Below, piece by piece: positions 42,399-50,890 of a stretch of DNA of 64,000 nucleotides. The position numbers were made by a program, and so were the translations under genes. The number at the start of each line of letters is the position of its first letter. Positions within the stretch are counted from its first letter, which is position 1. The notes under the pieces were generated by a model. It was not told the origin of the DNA and searched no databases. It saw only the letters and a list, made by a program, of their open reading frames with translations. This DNA is from Caldilineaceae bacterium (GTDB taxonomy: Bacteria; Chloroflexota; Anaerolineae; Caldilineales; Caldilineaceae), in contig JACKBA010000003.1 of the NCBI GenBank assembly GCA_020634815.1, positions 186,001 to 250,000 of the forward strand. Direction: 5' to 3'.

Positions 42399-43664
42399 TC
42401 AGCCGAGCAGGAAGCCGGAAGCGAAGAGCGTCGCCAGCGGCAGAAGTACATAGAGCGCAATCCAGGTCAGCACGAGGACGCCGGCACTCTTCCACATCCC
42501 CATGCCATGCGCCACGCTGACGGTCTTGAGCAGCAGCACGCTGCACCAGACGACCCCAACGAACGCCAGGATGCGCCCCGTGTAGTGGATGGCCGCCGCC
42601 GTCGGTAGTGGCAGCACGTTGGTCATGTCGGGCGCATAGGCGAAGAGAAAGAGGACGGCGGGTGCAGCCGAGAGCGCCACTGCGCCCAGGTGCTGCGTCA
42701 GCGTTGCCTTGCCGCCCACGCTCTTGGCCACAACAAGCAGTGCCAGCACGAAGAGCATCCAGTCGGCGGCGTAGTGCAGCGGCGATGCGACCCACTGCCC
42801 GCCCAGCCGGACGATGCGCGACGGACGCTCGCCCAGCGGCGGCTCCATCTTGACCAACTCTTCACGAATCTGCGCGGCCAGTTCGTTGAGACGATCGGGC
42901 GTCGCCGAAATGGCGGCCAGCAGATCGCCCACCCACTCCGGCGTCGTCGACAGCGAAGCGATCCAGTTGTTCACCTGTTCCGGCGTGGCCGACAGTTGGG
43001 TCAGGATAGCGTCGAACTGTGCCCTGGTCATATCGAGCCGGTCGAGCATGGGCTGGAGTTCGGCCATGGCGGCATCGGCCTGCGCCTGGGCATCCTGCCG
43101 CGCCGCCGCGATTTCCGACGGCGTGATGCCGGCCAGGGCGAGCAGGCGTTCCGTCTCCGGCTCCGTCGCCTTGGCAATCCGCAACAGGCGGTCCATCTGC
43201 TCCGGCGTCGGCTTGACGCGGGCGACGGTGGCCTCCACCTCGGCAACCGTGGCAGAGGTGCGCGCCAGCAGTTGGTCGAGCTGCGCCTGGGCGCCGCCGA
43301 AGCGGGCCGCAAGCTGGTTGAACATCTCGGTGACGCCGGAGAAGCGGCGCTCGAATTCAGCCGTCACCGTGGCCACGGCCTTCTCATATTCGCCCTGTAC
43401 CGTGGCAATGGCTGACTCCGCCGCCGCGACCGCTACCGCTACGGTCTCGCGGGCCTCGGTCACGAACTGGTCAAAGCGCTCGACGGTGGTCGGCGTGCGC
43501 AGCGCGGCGGGCACGCCAAACCAGAAGCCAAGGCCCGCGATGAGGCTGACGATGAGGAAGAGCTTCATGGCAAAGGCAATGCCCTGGTCGCTCTGCAAGA
43601 GGCCGTGAATGGTTTCGCCACGTAGCTGGAGAATCTGTGAGTAGGTGCGAATGGCGTTTTTCAT
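42399..43664 (-). CDS. large membrane protein with TPEQ-type helical repeats and Yip1-like C-terminus
   Basis: The 421-residue protein has one N-terminal membrane helix (35-55), a long helical segment (80-165), then short repeats based on TPEQ. Examples are VKPTPEQMDRLLRIA, LSATPEQVNNWIAS, LSTTPEWVGDLLAA and ISATPDRLNELAAQ. After residue 300 four or five membrane helices follow in a Yip1-like arrangement. The next gene upstream is a Yip1-like protein, so the two may form a membrane complex. Function unknown. Confidence 0.65.
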   Translation of the reverse strand: MKNAIRTYSQILQLRGETIHGLLQSDQGIAFAMKLFLIVSLIAGLGFWFGVPAALRTPTTVERFDQFVTEARETVAVAVAAAESAIATVQGEYEKAVATVTAEFERRFSGVTEMFNQLAARFGGAQAQLDQLLARTSATVAEVEATVARVKPTPEQMDRLLRIAKATEPETERLLALAGITPSEIAAARQDAQAQADAAMAELQPMLDRLDMTRAQFDAILTQLSATPEQVNNWIASLSTTPEWVGDLLAAISATPDRLNELAAQIREELVKMEPPLGERPSRIVRLGGQWVASPLHYAADWMLFVLALLVVAKSVGGKATLTQHLGAVALSAAPAVLFLFAYAPDMTNVLPLPTAAAIHYTGRILAFVGVVWCSVLLLKTVSVAHGMGMWKSAGVLVLTWIALYVLLPLATLFASGFLLG

Positions 43665-43691
43665 AAGCTCGGTTTCCAGGGAAGGCGTCGC

Positions 43692-44531
43692 CTAGCGCGC
43701 CAGGAATAGCTGCACCTTGAAGGCATCTCTGAAATAGGGTAGTTGCTCGAGACCGTAGGCGCCGCCGTAGAGCGCAACGAGTGCGGCCACGATGGCGACG
43801 ATCACGTAGGGCGCGGCCAGCACGAAGAGCGTCTGCGGCGTGCCGAGATTGTGCGTGGTCTTGAGGGCCAGGTACTTGGTGGCAAGCATGAGCAGGAAGA
43901 GCAGCGACAGCGGCACGGTCGCGCCCGGCACCACCTGAATCACCAGGAGCAGCAGCGGCGCATAGGCCAGCGCCACCGTGCCCAGCGTCTGGCCGAAGCG
44001 CGCCTGGCTGCCAAACCAGCGCGCCGTCCAGTGCGCCAGCACAGAGAAAAGGAACCAGTTACCGAAGGTCGTCACGATGAGCGAGAGATCGACGCTGATC
44101 GTGGCCGTGAGCGTCGGATAGCCAAGCAGGATGCGCAGCGCTTCCCACCCCGCCAGGTACCCCTGCTGGAACTGCGTGGCAAAGGCCGGGTCCTGTTGCA
44201 CCTGCTCCGCATACCATGGCCAGTCCGTCACCGTGCTGTAGAGCAGGCCCTGCAACGAATCGAGCCGCGGCGCCGTCAGCCAGCCCAGCCAGTAGGCGAT
44301 CATCTGCGCCACGGCGACGATGGCGACGACGACGAGGACGATCACAAAGCCGCGGCGGCCCGGATGGTCGTCGTCACGAACAATGGCGTATGGTTCGGTG
44401 CTGAAGAGCAGGGTACGGCCGAGCAGCGCCAGGACCCCCGGCTGCGACTCGCCCGCGCCGCCGTCATCGTCCAGCGTTGCGACGGCGCTCTCGTCCGGCT
44501 CTACCGTCATTTCCCCCGATGCGTTGGGCAT
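43692..44531 (-). CDS. Yip1-domain membrane protein
   Basis: The 279-residue protein has an acidic cytosolic N-terminus, then five or more membrane helices (VIVLVVVAIVAVAQMIAYW; WFLFSVLAHWTARWFGSQARFGQTLGTVALAYAPLLLL), which is the Yip1-type pattern. Such bacterial proteins are of unknown role. It lies 27 bp upstream of the TPEQ-repeat gene. A TATAAT promoter lies upstream on its strand. Confidence 0.7.
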   Translation of the reverse strand: MPNASGEMTVEPDESAVATLDDDGGAGESQPGVLALLGRTLLFSTEPYAIVRDDDHPGRRGFVIVLVVVAIVAVAQMIAYWLGWLTAPRLDSLQGLLYSTVTDWPWYAEQVQQDPAFATQFQQGYLAGWEALRILLGYPTLTATISVDLSLIVTTFGNWFLFSVLAHWTARWFGSQARFGQTLGTVALAYAPLLLLVIQVVPGATVPLSLLFLLMLATKYLALKTTHNLGTPQTLFVLAAPYVIVAIVAALVALYGGAYGLEQLPYFRDAFKVQLFLAR

Positions 44532-44588
44532 AGCTATCTCTCCGACTTGTGCCGGTGTACGGCACGGAAATTCTGCTGTTGTCTGCTG

Positions 44589-44617
44589 ATTATAACGGCG
44601 GACGATGGCTCGACCAA
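44589..44617 (-). promoter_or_regulatory. promoter of the Yip1 genes
   Basis: On the minus strand TTGGTC (44612-44617) and a perfect TATAAT (44589-44594) are separated by 17 bp and lie upstream of the Yip1-like gene. Confidence 0.5.
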
Positions 44618-44730
44618 CTTGCTCCTATGGACAGGGTGTGTCCCAGGAAGAGCGCGAAGTCAACCCCGGCGTGCGTCGCACTGGACAGGGGCAGCCCGGC
44701 GCCAGGTCCCGGCAGAAGCCTTGTCGCTAT

Positions 44731-44759
44731 TTGCGTTGTCCATCGCCGCGGGCTAGGAT
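44731..44759 (+). promoter_or_regulatory. promoter of the biotin carboxylase gene
   Basis: TTGCGT (44731-44736) and TAGGAT (44754-44759) are separated by 17 bp, 45 bp upstream of the ATG at 44805. Confidence 0.45.
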
Positions 44760-44804
44760 ACGAGGAGCGACCCGCCGTCTCATTTCCACAAACAAAGGGA
44801 TGCC

Positions 44805-46337
44805 ATGTTCCGCAAGATCCTGATTGCCAACCGTGGCGAGATCGCCGTACGGATCATCCGCGCCTGCCAGGAGATGGGTATTGCCACGGTGGCCGTCTAT
44901 TCCGATGCCGACGCCGGCGCGCTGCATGTTGCCCTGGCCGACGAAGCGGTGCGCATCGGGCCGCCGCCCCCGCGCGACTCCTATCTCTGCGCTGACTGCA
45001 TTCTCGAGGCCGCACGCGCCCGCGGCTGCGACGCCATCCATCCCGGCTATGGCTTCCTGGCCGAAAACGCCGACTTCGCCGACGCAGTGACGGCGGCGGG
45101 GCTGACCTTCATCGGGCCCTCGGGCGCGGCCATGCGCGTCATGGGATCCAAGACCTCGGCGCGCGCAGCCATGCAGGCGGCAGGCGTCCCCGTCGTCCCC
45201 GGCTATCAGGCCAGCCAGACCGACGCCGATCTCGTAGCCGCGGCCGGCGAGCTGGGCTATCCTGTGCTCGTCAAGGCCACGGCGGGCGGCGGCGGCAAAG
45301 GGATGCGCGTCGTGGCGGATCCCGGCGATCTGCCGGCCGCGCTGGCATCAGCCCGGCGCGAGGCGGCCAACGCCTTTGGCGACGACCGCATCTACCTTGA
45401 AAAGCGCATCCTCCACCCGCACCACATCGAGTTCCAGGTTTTTGGCGACGCGCACGGCAACGCCGTCCATCTCTTCGAGCGCGAATGCTCGGTGCAGCGC
45501 CGCCATCAGAAGATCGTCGAGGAGTCGCCGTCGCCGCTGCTCGACGACGCGCTGCGCCGGCGCATGGGCGAGGCCGCGGTCGCTGCGGTCAAGGCCGTGG
45601 GCTACACCAACGCCGGCACGCTGGAGTTCCTGGTCGAAGGGCTGTCAGGCGCCATTGACGGGATGCTCAGCTTCTACTTCCTGGAGATGAACACGCGCCT
45701 GCAAGTGGAGCACCCGGTCACCGAGGCCGTCACCGGCATCGACCTGGTCAAGCTCCAGATTCGCGTGGCGGCCGGCGAGCCGATCCCGTTCACCCAGGCC
45801 GACATCCGCCAGCGCGGGCACGCCATCGAGTGCCGCATCTATGCCGAGGATCCGGCCAACGGCTTTCTGCCGGCCATCGGCAGCGTGCTGGCTGCGGTGG
45901 AGCCGGTGGGGCCGGGCGTGCGCGTCGATGCCGGCGTCACCAGCGGCGACACGGTGACGCTGCACTACGACCCCATGATCGCCAAGCTCATCGTGCTGGG
46001 CGAGGGGCGTGCCGACGCCATCGGCAAGATGCTGTGGGCGCTGCGCCACTACGTCATCCTGGGCGACGTGGTGACCAACATCCCTTTCCTGCGCGACGTG
46101 CTGGCGCATCCGCGCTTTGCGGCCGGCGACACGACGACCGATTTCGTGGACGAATGCTTTGCCGCCTGGCAGCCGGCCGCGTTCACGCCGCCCGACCTGG
46201 CCTTTGCCGTGGCCGCGCTGGCGGAGGTGCTGTCCGCTGGCAGCGGCGTGGCGGCATCCGATCTCGACGCGACCGGCGACCCCACCAGCCCGTGGCAGCA
46301 GGCGAACAGCTTCCGCATGGGCACAGGTGCGAGGTGA
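44805..46337 (+). CDS. accC: biotin carboxylase subunit (AccC-type)
   Basis: The 510-residue ATP-grasp enzyme has FRKILIANRGEIAVRIIRAC at the start, the Gly-rich ATP loop TAGGGGKGMRVV, the LEMNTRLQVEHPVTE motif and a biotin-carboxylase C-domain (RIYAEDPANGFLP). It carboxylates biotin on the BCCP coded next. The usual AccC is about 450 residues; this one has a roughly 50-residue C-terminal extension. No carboxyltransferase subunit is nearby, so the acyl-CoA specificity cannot be told (acetyl-, propionyl- or methylcrotonyl-CoA carboxylase). Confidence 0.92.
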   Translation: MFRKILIANRGEIAVRIIRACQEMGIATVAVYSDADAGALHVALADEAVRIGPPPPRDSYLCADCILEAARARGCDAIHPGYGFLAENADFADAVTAAGLTFIGPSGAAMRVMGSKTSARAAMQAAGVPVVPGYQASQTDADLVAAAGELGYPVLVKATAGGGGKGMRVVADPGDLPAALASARREAANAFGDDRIYLEKRILHPHHIEFQVFGDAHGNAVHLFERECSVQRRHQKIVEESPSPLLDDALRRRMGEAAVAAVKAVGYTNAGTLEFLVEGLSGAIDGMLSFYFLEMNTRLQVEHPVTEAVTGIDLVKLQIRVAAGEPIPFTQADIRQRGHAIECRIYAEDPANGFLPAIGSVLAAVEPVGPGVRVDAGVTSGDTVTLHYDPMIAKLIVLGEGRADAIGKMLWALRHYVILGDVVTNIPFLRDVLAHPRFAAGDTTTDFVDECFAAWQPAAFTPPDLAFAVAALAEVLSAGSGVAASDLDATGDPTSPWQQANSFRMGTGAR

Positions 46338-46346
46338 AAAAGAAAA

Positions 46347-46451
46347 AAAGATAGACCGCGGATTAGACGGATTTGGCGGATTCTCGCGGATCGAGTTGGG
46401 AGTGCCATCCGCCAAGATCCGTCTAATCCGCCAAATCCGTGGTCTATCTTT
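46347..46451. repeat. word-type inverted repeat, GCGGATT family, copy 2 (intra-operon)
   Basis: The outer arms AAAGATAGACC (46347-46357) and GGTCTATCTTT (46441-46451) are perfect. Inside, words ending in CGGATT appear on both sides but in a permuted order. It lies between the accC-type and BCCP genes. Confidence 0.85.
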
Positions 46452-46477
46452 CGCATGAAACTGCACGGAGAGACACG

Positions 46478-46966
46478 ATGGCCCGGACGATACATCTACA
46501 GAGTGGCGAGGTGGAGCGCGCCGTCGTGGTGGAGGAGACCGGCGGCGGCTTTGTCGTGCGTGTCGGCGAGCACGTCTTTGCCATCGCGGCGCGTGGCGGG
46601 GAAGGCGGCCGGCTCGACCTGGAGGTCGATGGGCGGCGGCTGCGCGCCTATGCCGTGCGCCAGGGCGCGCAGACCCAGGTGGCGCTCGACGGCGAAACGT
46701 GGCGCCTGGAACGCACAGACCCACGCCGTCGCCGCACCGGCAGAGCGGAAGCAAGCGGCAGCCTGCAAGCCGCCATGCCCGGCCGCGTCCTCGACGTGCT
46801 CGTGGCGCCGGGCGCCGCCGTCACCCGCGGCGACACGCTCGTGCTGCTCGAGGCCATGAAGATGGAGCTACGCATCCAGGCGCCGGCTGACGGTCAAGTG
46901 GCGCGCGTCCTGGTGACGCCCGGCGCCGTTGTCGAGCGCGGGCAGGTGCTGGTCGAACTCGAATGA
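46478..46966 (+). CDS. biotin carboxyl carrier protein
   Basis: This 162-residue BCCP has an N-terminal beta-rich region, a basic linker (RRRRTGRAE) and a biotinyl domain with EAMKMEL; Lys128 is the biotin site. It would carry CO2 between the biotin carboxylase and a carboxyltransferase. ATG 46478 follows GGAG. The distance to the carboxylase gene is enlarged by a hairpin repeat. Confidence 0.92.
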   Translation: MARTIHLQSGEVERAVVVEETGGGFVVRVGEHVFAIAARGGEGGRLDLEVDGRRLRAYAVRQGAQTQVALDGETWRLERTDPRRRRTGRAEASGSLQAAMPGRVLDVLVAPGAAVTRGDTLVLLEAMKMELRIQAPADGQVARVLVTPGAVVERGQVLVELE

Positions 46967-47007
46967 TCCACACGCTGTCGGAGTGAACAGCAGAAGGGGG
47001 AACTCTC

Positions 47008-47814
47008 ATGAACTGGATTCGCGAACTCTTTGGCGTCCACAAACCCATCATCGCCATGTGCCACCTGCGCGCGCTGCCGGGCGACCCTGGCTACGATGCT
47101 ACCAAGGGGCTCGACTTCGTGCTGGAGAAGGCGCGCGCCGACCTGCACGCGCTGCAAGCCGGCGGCGTCGATGCCGTCATGTTCTCCAACGAGTACAGCA
47201 CGCCCTATCTGCTCCAGGTCGAGCCGATTACGCACGTGACCATGGCGCGCATCATCGGCGAACTGCGGAGCGAGATCCAGGTGCCCTACGGCGTCAACGT
47301 GCTGTGGGACCCGAAGGCCACCGTCGAACTGGCGGTGGCGGTGGATGCGTCCTTCGTGCGCGAGATCTTCAGCGGCGTCTATGCCAGCGACTTCGGGCTG
47401 TGGAACACCAACAGCGGCGAGGTTGCGCGCCTGCGCCAGCGGCTGGGCGGCGACAAGATCAAGCTCTTCTACAACATCGTGCCCGAGGCGGCGGCCTATC
47501 TGGGCAACCGCGACATCGCCGCCATCGCCCGCTCCACCGAGTTCAACGCCCAGCCCGATGCGCTTTGCGTCTCCGGGCTGATTGCCGGCGCCGAGACGGA
47601 CGCCGGCACGCTGGCCGCGGTCAAGGGAGCGGTGCAACGCACGCCAGTCTTCGCCAATACGGGCGTGCGCGCCGACAACGTGGCGGCGCAACTTGCCATC
47701 GCCGACGGCGCCATCGTGGGCACGACCTTCAAGGTCGACGGCTATATCTGGAGCGATGTCGACCAGCGGCGCGTGGCCGAGTTTATGCAGGCGGCGCGAG
47801 CCGCACGTGGCTAA
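47008..47814 (+). CDS. BtpA/SgcQ-family TIM-barrel protein
   Basis: The 268-residue protein has the BtpA pattern: KPIIAMCHLRALPGDPGYD, DAVMFSNEYSTPY, PYGVNVLWDPKATVELAV and TPVFANTGVRADNV, ending in GTTFKVDGYIW. BtpA is needed for photosystem I assembly in cyanobacteria, while related SgcQ proteins belong to sugar operons, so the family role is not fixed. The neighbouring broken FGGY kinase fits a sugar-related role. A strong RBS (AAGGGGGAA) precedes the ATG. Confidence 0.88.
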   Translation: MNWIRELFGVHKPIIAMCHLRALPGDPGYDATKGLDFVLEKARADLHALQAGGVDAVMFSNEYSTPYLLQVEPITHVTMARIIGELRSEIQVPYGVNVLWDPKATVELAVAVDASFVREIFSGVYASDFGLWNTNSGEVARLRQRLGGDKIKLFYNIVPEAAAYLGNRDIAAIARSTEFNAQPDALCVSGLIAGAETDAGTLAAVKGAVQRTPVFANTGVRADNVAAQLAIADGAIVGTTFKVDGYIWSDVDQRRVAEFMQAARAARG

Positions 47815-47908
47815 GCAACAGCCCGCAGCAAACCAGGAGTTATCTTTGTGCAGCTTCGTGCGCTTTGGGTCTTGGTGGTTGCGTGTTCTGAATTGGTGAG
47901 ACTCTATC

Positions 47909-48982
47909 ATGGACAACCGCTGGCGGCAGCTTGCCGACATCCTCGTCACCTATTCGGCCCGCGTCAAGCCCGGCGAGCGCGTGCTGATTGCCATGGGCGA
48001 AGTGGAGAGCTTTCCGCTCACCCACGCCTTGTACGACGCGTGCATCCGCGCCGGCGCCTACCCGCAGGTGCAGTTCACCTCCGAGACGCTGCGCCATAGC
48101 CTGCTGGTCCATGGCGACGCGGAACAGCTTAACTGGGCGCCGGAACTCGAAGCACAGGGCATGGCATGGGCCGACGTCTACTTCGGCCTGCGCGGCGCCT
48201 ACAACCTGCACATGCATGACGACATCCCCGCCGACCGCCTGGCGCTGAATCAGGCCGCGCAGGGGCGCATCTCCACGTTGCGCTGGCAGCAGACGCGCTG
48301 GTGCCTGGTGCGCGTGCCGAACGCGGCCTTCGCCTTCCAGGCCGGCGCCGACGAAGAGAGCATCGAAGCCATGTTCTTCGCCGCCTGCTTGCTGGACTGG
48401 GACCGCGAGTCACGCCGGTGGAAGCGCTGGGCCGACCAGTTGAATCGCGGCAAAACGGTGCGGCTCGTCGGCAGGGAGACGGACCTGAGCTTCTCCATCG
48501 AGGGGCGGCGTTGGATGGTGGGGGACGGCACCTTCAACATGCCCGACGGCGAGCTGGCCACGGCGCCGGTGACGTCGACGCTGCACGGCCATGTCACCTT
48601 TGAGTGGCCGGGCGTGCTCGGCGGGCGGCTGATGCATGGCATTCGCCTGGCGTGGGAGCACGGCACGCTCGTTCATGCCTCGGCCGCCACCAACGAGGCC
48701 TTCCTGCAACGCATCCTGGCCACTGACGCCGGCGCCAGCCTGCTCGGCGAGTTCGCGATGGGCGCCAACCCGCACGTCGACCGCTTCTGCGCCGATATTC
48801 TGATCGACGAAAAGATCGGCGGCACCGCACACATGGCGCTCGGTCGCGCCTACCCCGAATGCGGCGGCGACAACCAGTCCGCCATCCACTGGGACATCGT
48901 CAAGGACATCCGGCAAGAAGGGGCGGTCTATGTGGATGACCGGGTCGTGTTGGAGCACGGGCAATTCCACCTTGATGATTGA
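47909..48982 (+). CDS. M29-family aminopeptidase, copy 2
   Basis: The 357-residue enzyme keeps all M29 ligands: Glu in MPDGELATAP, Glu in LLGEFAMGAN, DEKIGGTAHMALG and SAIHWDIVKD. It is clearly homologous to the 14695-15801 copy but too divergent to be a recent duplication. It follows BtpA by 94 bp and lies 3 bp before the FGGY kinase remnant. Confidence 0.9.
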   Translation: MDNRWRQLADILVTYSARVKPGERVLIAMGEVESFPLTHALYDACIRAGAYPQVQFTSETLRHSLLVHGDAEQLNWAPELEAQGMAWADVYFGLRGAYNLHMHDDIPADRLALNQAAQGRISTLRWQQTRWCLVRVPNAAFAFQAGADEESIEAMFFAACLLDWDRESRRWKRWADQLNRGKTVRLVGRETDLSFSIEGRRWMVGDGTFNMPDGELATAPVTSTLHGHVTFEWPGVLGGRLMHGIRLAWEHGTLVHASAATNEAFLQRILATDAGASLLGEFAMGANPHVDRFCADILIDEKIGGTAHMALGRAYPECGGDNQSAIHWDIVKDIRQEGAVYVDDRVVLEHGQFHLDD

Positions 48983-48985
48983 ATT

Positions 48986-50007
48986 ATGAGCTACTTTCTC
49001 GGCGTCGATATCGGGACCTATTCGAGCAAAGGGGTGCTGGTGCGCGATGACGGTACCGTCGTCGCCAGCCATGCCGTGCCGCACGCGCTCGCCATGCCGC
49101 AGCCCGGCTGGTATGAACACGACGCCGAGGCGACCTGGTGGCACGATTTCGTCGCGATTACGCGCGCGGTGCTGGCGCAAAGCGGCATTCCCGCCACCGG
49201 AGTCGCCGCGATCGGCGTCAGTTCCATCTCCCCTGCCATCGTCCCCGTCGACGCAGACGGCAACGCACTGCGCCCGGCCATCCTCTACGGCATCGACACG
49301 CGCGCCACGCAGGAGATCGCCGCGATCGAGCAGGCGCTGGGCGGCGGCGATGCCTTCTTCCAGCGCTACGCCATGACCCTCTCGGCGCAATCCGCCGCGC
49401 CCAAGATCCGCTGGATTCGCACCCACGAGCCCGAGATCTGGCGCGCCACGCGGCTGGTCCTTGGCGGCGCCGGCTACATCGTCTGGCGGCTGACGGGCAG
49501 CGCCACCATCGACCACTACGACGCCGGCGCCTATGCCCCACTCTACGACCCCGCCACCCTGGCGTGGGATTCGGCCTTCGCCGACCTGGTTGCGCCCGTG
49601 GAGTGGATGGCACAGCCCACGTGGACCTGTGCGATCGCCGGCCGCGTTCACGCTGCGGCGGCGGCAGTTACCGGGCTGGCCGTCGGCACGCCCGTCATCA
49701 CCGGCACGGCCGATGCCGCCGCTGAGGCCGTCAGCGCGGGTCTGGCGGAAACCGGCGATATGATGATCATGGTCGGGTCGACCGTCTTCTTCATCGTGCG
49801 CACAGAGCAGCAATCCGCCAGCCGGCGTTTCTGGGGCGGCCGCTTTCTCGAGCCGGGGAGCTTTGCGCCGGCCGCATCGTCACGCCCGACCCGGCGCAGC
49901 ATGCGCGCTATGAACCGTACTACCGGATCTATCGCGATCTCTACGGCCAGAGTGCGCCGGCCATGCACGCGCTCAGTCGCCTGCAAGCGGGCGCCGGCCA
50001 TCCCTGA
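48986..50007 (+). pseudogene. FGGY-type carbohydrate kinase with internal deletion/frameshift
   Basis: Residues 1-290 read as an FGGY kinase (FLGVDIGTYSSKGVLV; VSSISPAIVPVDADG; GTADAAAEAVSAGL; MMIMVGSTVFF). At about 49850 the frame changes: after GRFLEPGS the original frame becomes nonsense, while the next frame (49861 to stop 50005-50007) reads LCAGRIVTPDPAQHARYEPYY, the C-terminal end of such kinases. Some 150 residues of the middle/ATP-binding domain are missing. The original frame stays open to 50344 with no family similarity. Probable pseudogene; a sequencing error alone cannot explain the missing block. Confidence 0.8.
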
Positions 50008-50061
50008 GTGCCGCGCAGCAGTCATTCCCAGAATTCCGCACATCCTTTCGCCGCTTCTGGA

Positions 50062-50189
50062 AAATCCTTACTGGATTTCATCGCGATCCTTGCTGGTTTC
50101 GATCACGATCCGCACGCGGATTGCGACAAAACTGCACGCGGATCCGATCCAAATCCTTACTGGATCGCGACGAAATCCAGTACGGATTT
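50062..50189. repeat. inverted repeat, GGATTT family
   Basis: Arms 50062-50089 and 50162-50189 are each 28 nt and match as inverted copies at 26 of 28 positions. The inner 72 bp repeat GGATC-type words. It lies in the 410-bp stretch between the kinase remnant and the next membrane gene, in which no other feature is seen apart from the open reading frame left over from the broken kinase. Confidence 0.85.
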
Positions 50190-50416
50190 CTGACAAGCCG
50201 CAGGCGATGTCGCACAGAGCACGCAACGACACTTCCGGCAGCCAGGCGGCTGAGCCCCGCTGCCCGCGGCAAGAGCGTGGCGACAGGGCAGGTCTTATCG
50301 TGGAAGCTCTGCGCCGCCAGCCAAGAAACTACAACTTCTTGTAGGGACATGGCCCACCGCCTCCTCTATGCTGGGTGCATGTTTTCGGAATGGTGTTCAT
50401 AGAGAAGGAGCGATTC

Positions 50417-50890
50417 ATGCACCAGGAAACCAACCTTACGCCGGTCGCACCCGGCATTGCGTTCCGGCAGAAGAGCGTTGCCGTGTCGCTCGTCGTCATT
50501 GGGGCGACGGCCCTCTACTATTTCCTGCGCGCGCTGGAACTCGGCCGGAGCGGCGCTACCTTGCCCAGCGACGCACTGCCGCTGGTGATCGGTACGGTCA
50601 TCTTTATCATTGTGGTGGAAGCGGTGCTCCAGGCGGTGCTGGCCTTTGGCGCCGGACGCGTGCCTGCCGCCACCGCTCGCGATCGGCTCGTATCGGCGCT
50701 GGCCGCACGCAACGCCTATTTCGTGCTGGTGGCGGGCACATTGGCCGCCTTTGCCGGCTTCCTGCTGGGCCAGGCGCCGTTTCTCGTTGGCAATGTGCTG
50801 CTGCTCGGTTTCATCCTGGCCGAGATGACCAGGCTGGCATCCCAACTCGTCCTTTACCGGCGGCACGCTACCGACAAGGAGGCCCTCTGA
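50417..50890 (+). CDS. four-helix membrane protein, unknown function
   Basis: The 157-residue protein starts at ATG 50417, six bases after AGAAGGAG. It has four hydrophobic segments (SVAVSLVVIGATALYYFL; LVIGTVIFIIVVEAVLQAVLAF; FVLVAGTLAAFAGFLLG; LVGNVLLLGFILAEM). The stop overlaps the CPBP start by one base, so the pair is coupled. Similar small proteins often sit beside regulators and proteases, but no family is assigned. Confidence 0.65.
   Translation: MHQETNLTPVAPGIAFRQKSVAVSLVVIGATALYYFLRALELGRSGATLPSDALPLVIGTVIFIIVVEAVLQAVLAFGAGRVPAATARDRLVSALAARNAYFVLVAGTLAAFAGFLLGQAPFLVGNVLLLGFILAEMTRLASQLVLYRRHATDKEAL

Noticed and set aside
50008..50344. Continuation of the FGGY frame as a real C-terminal domain
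   Set aside because: The reading is rich in Arg/Ser/Ile runs from the repeat region and has no family similarity; the true kinase end is in the other frame.
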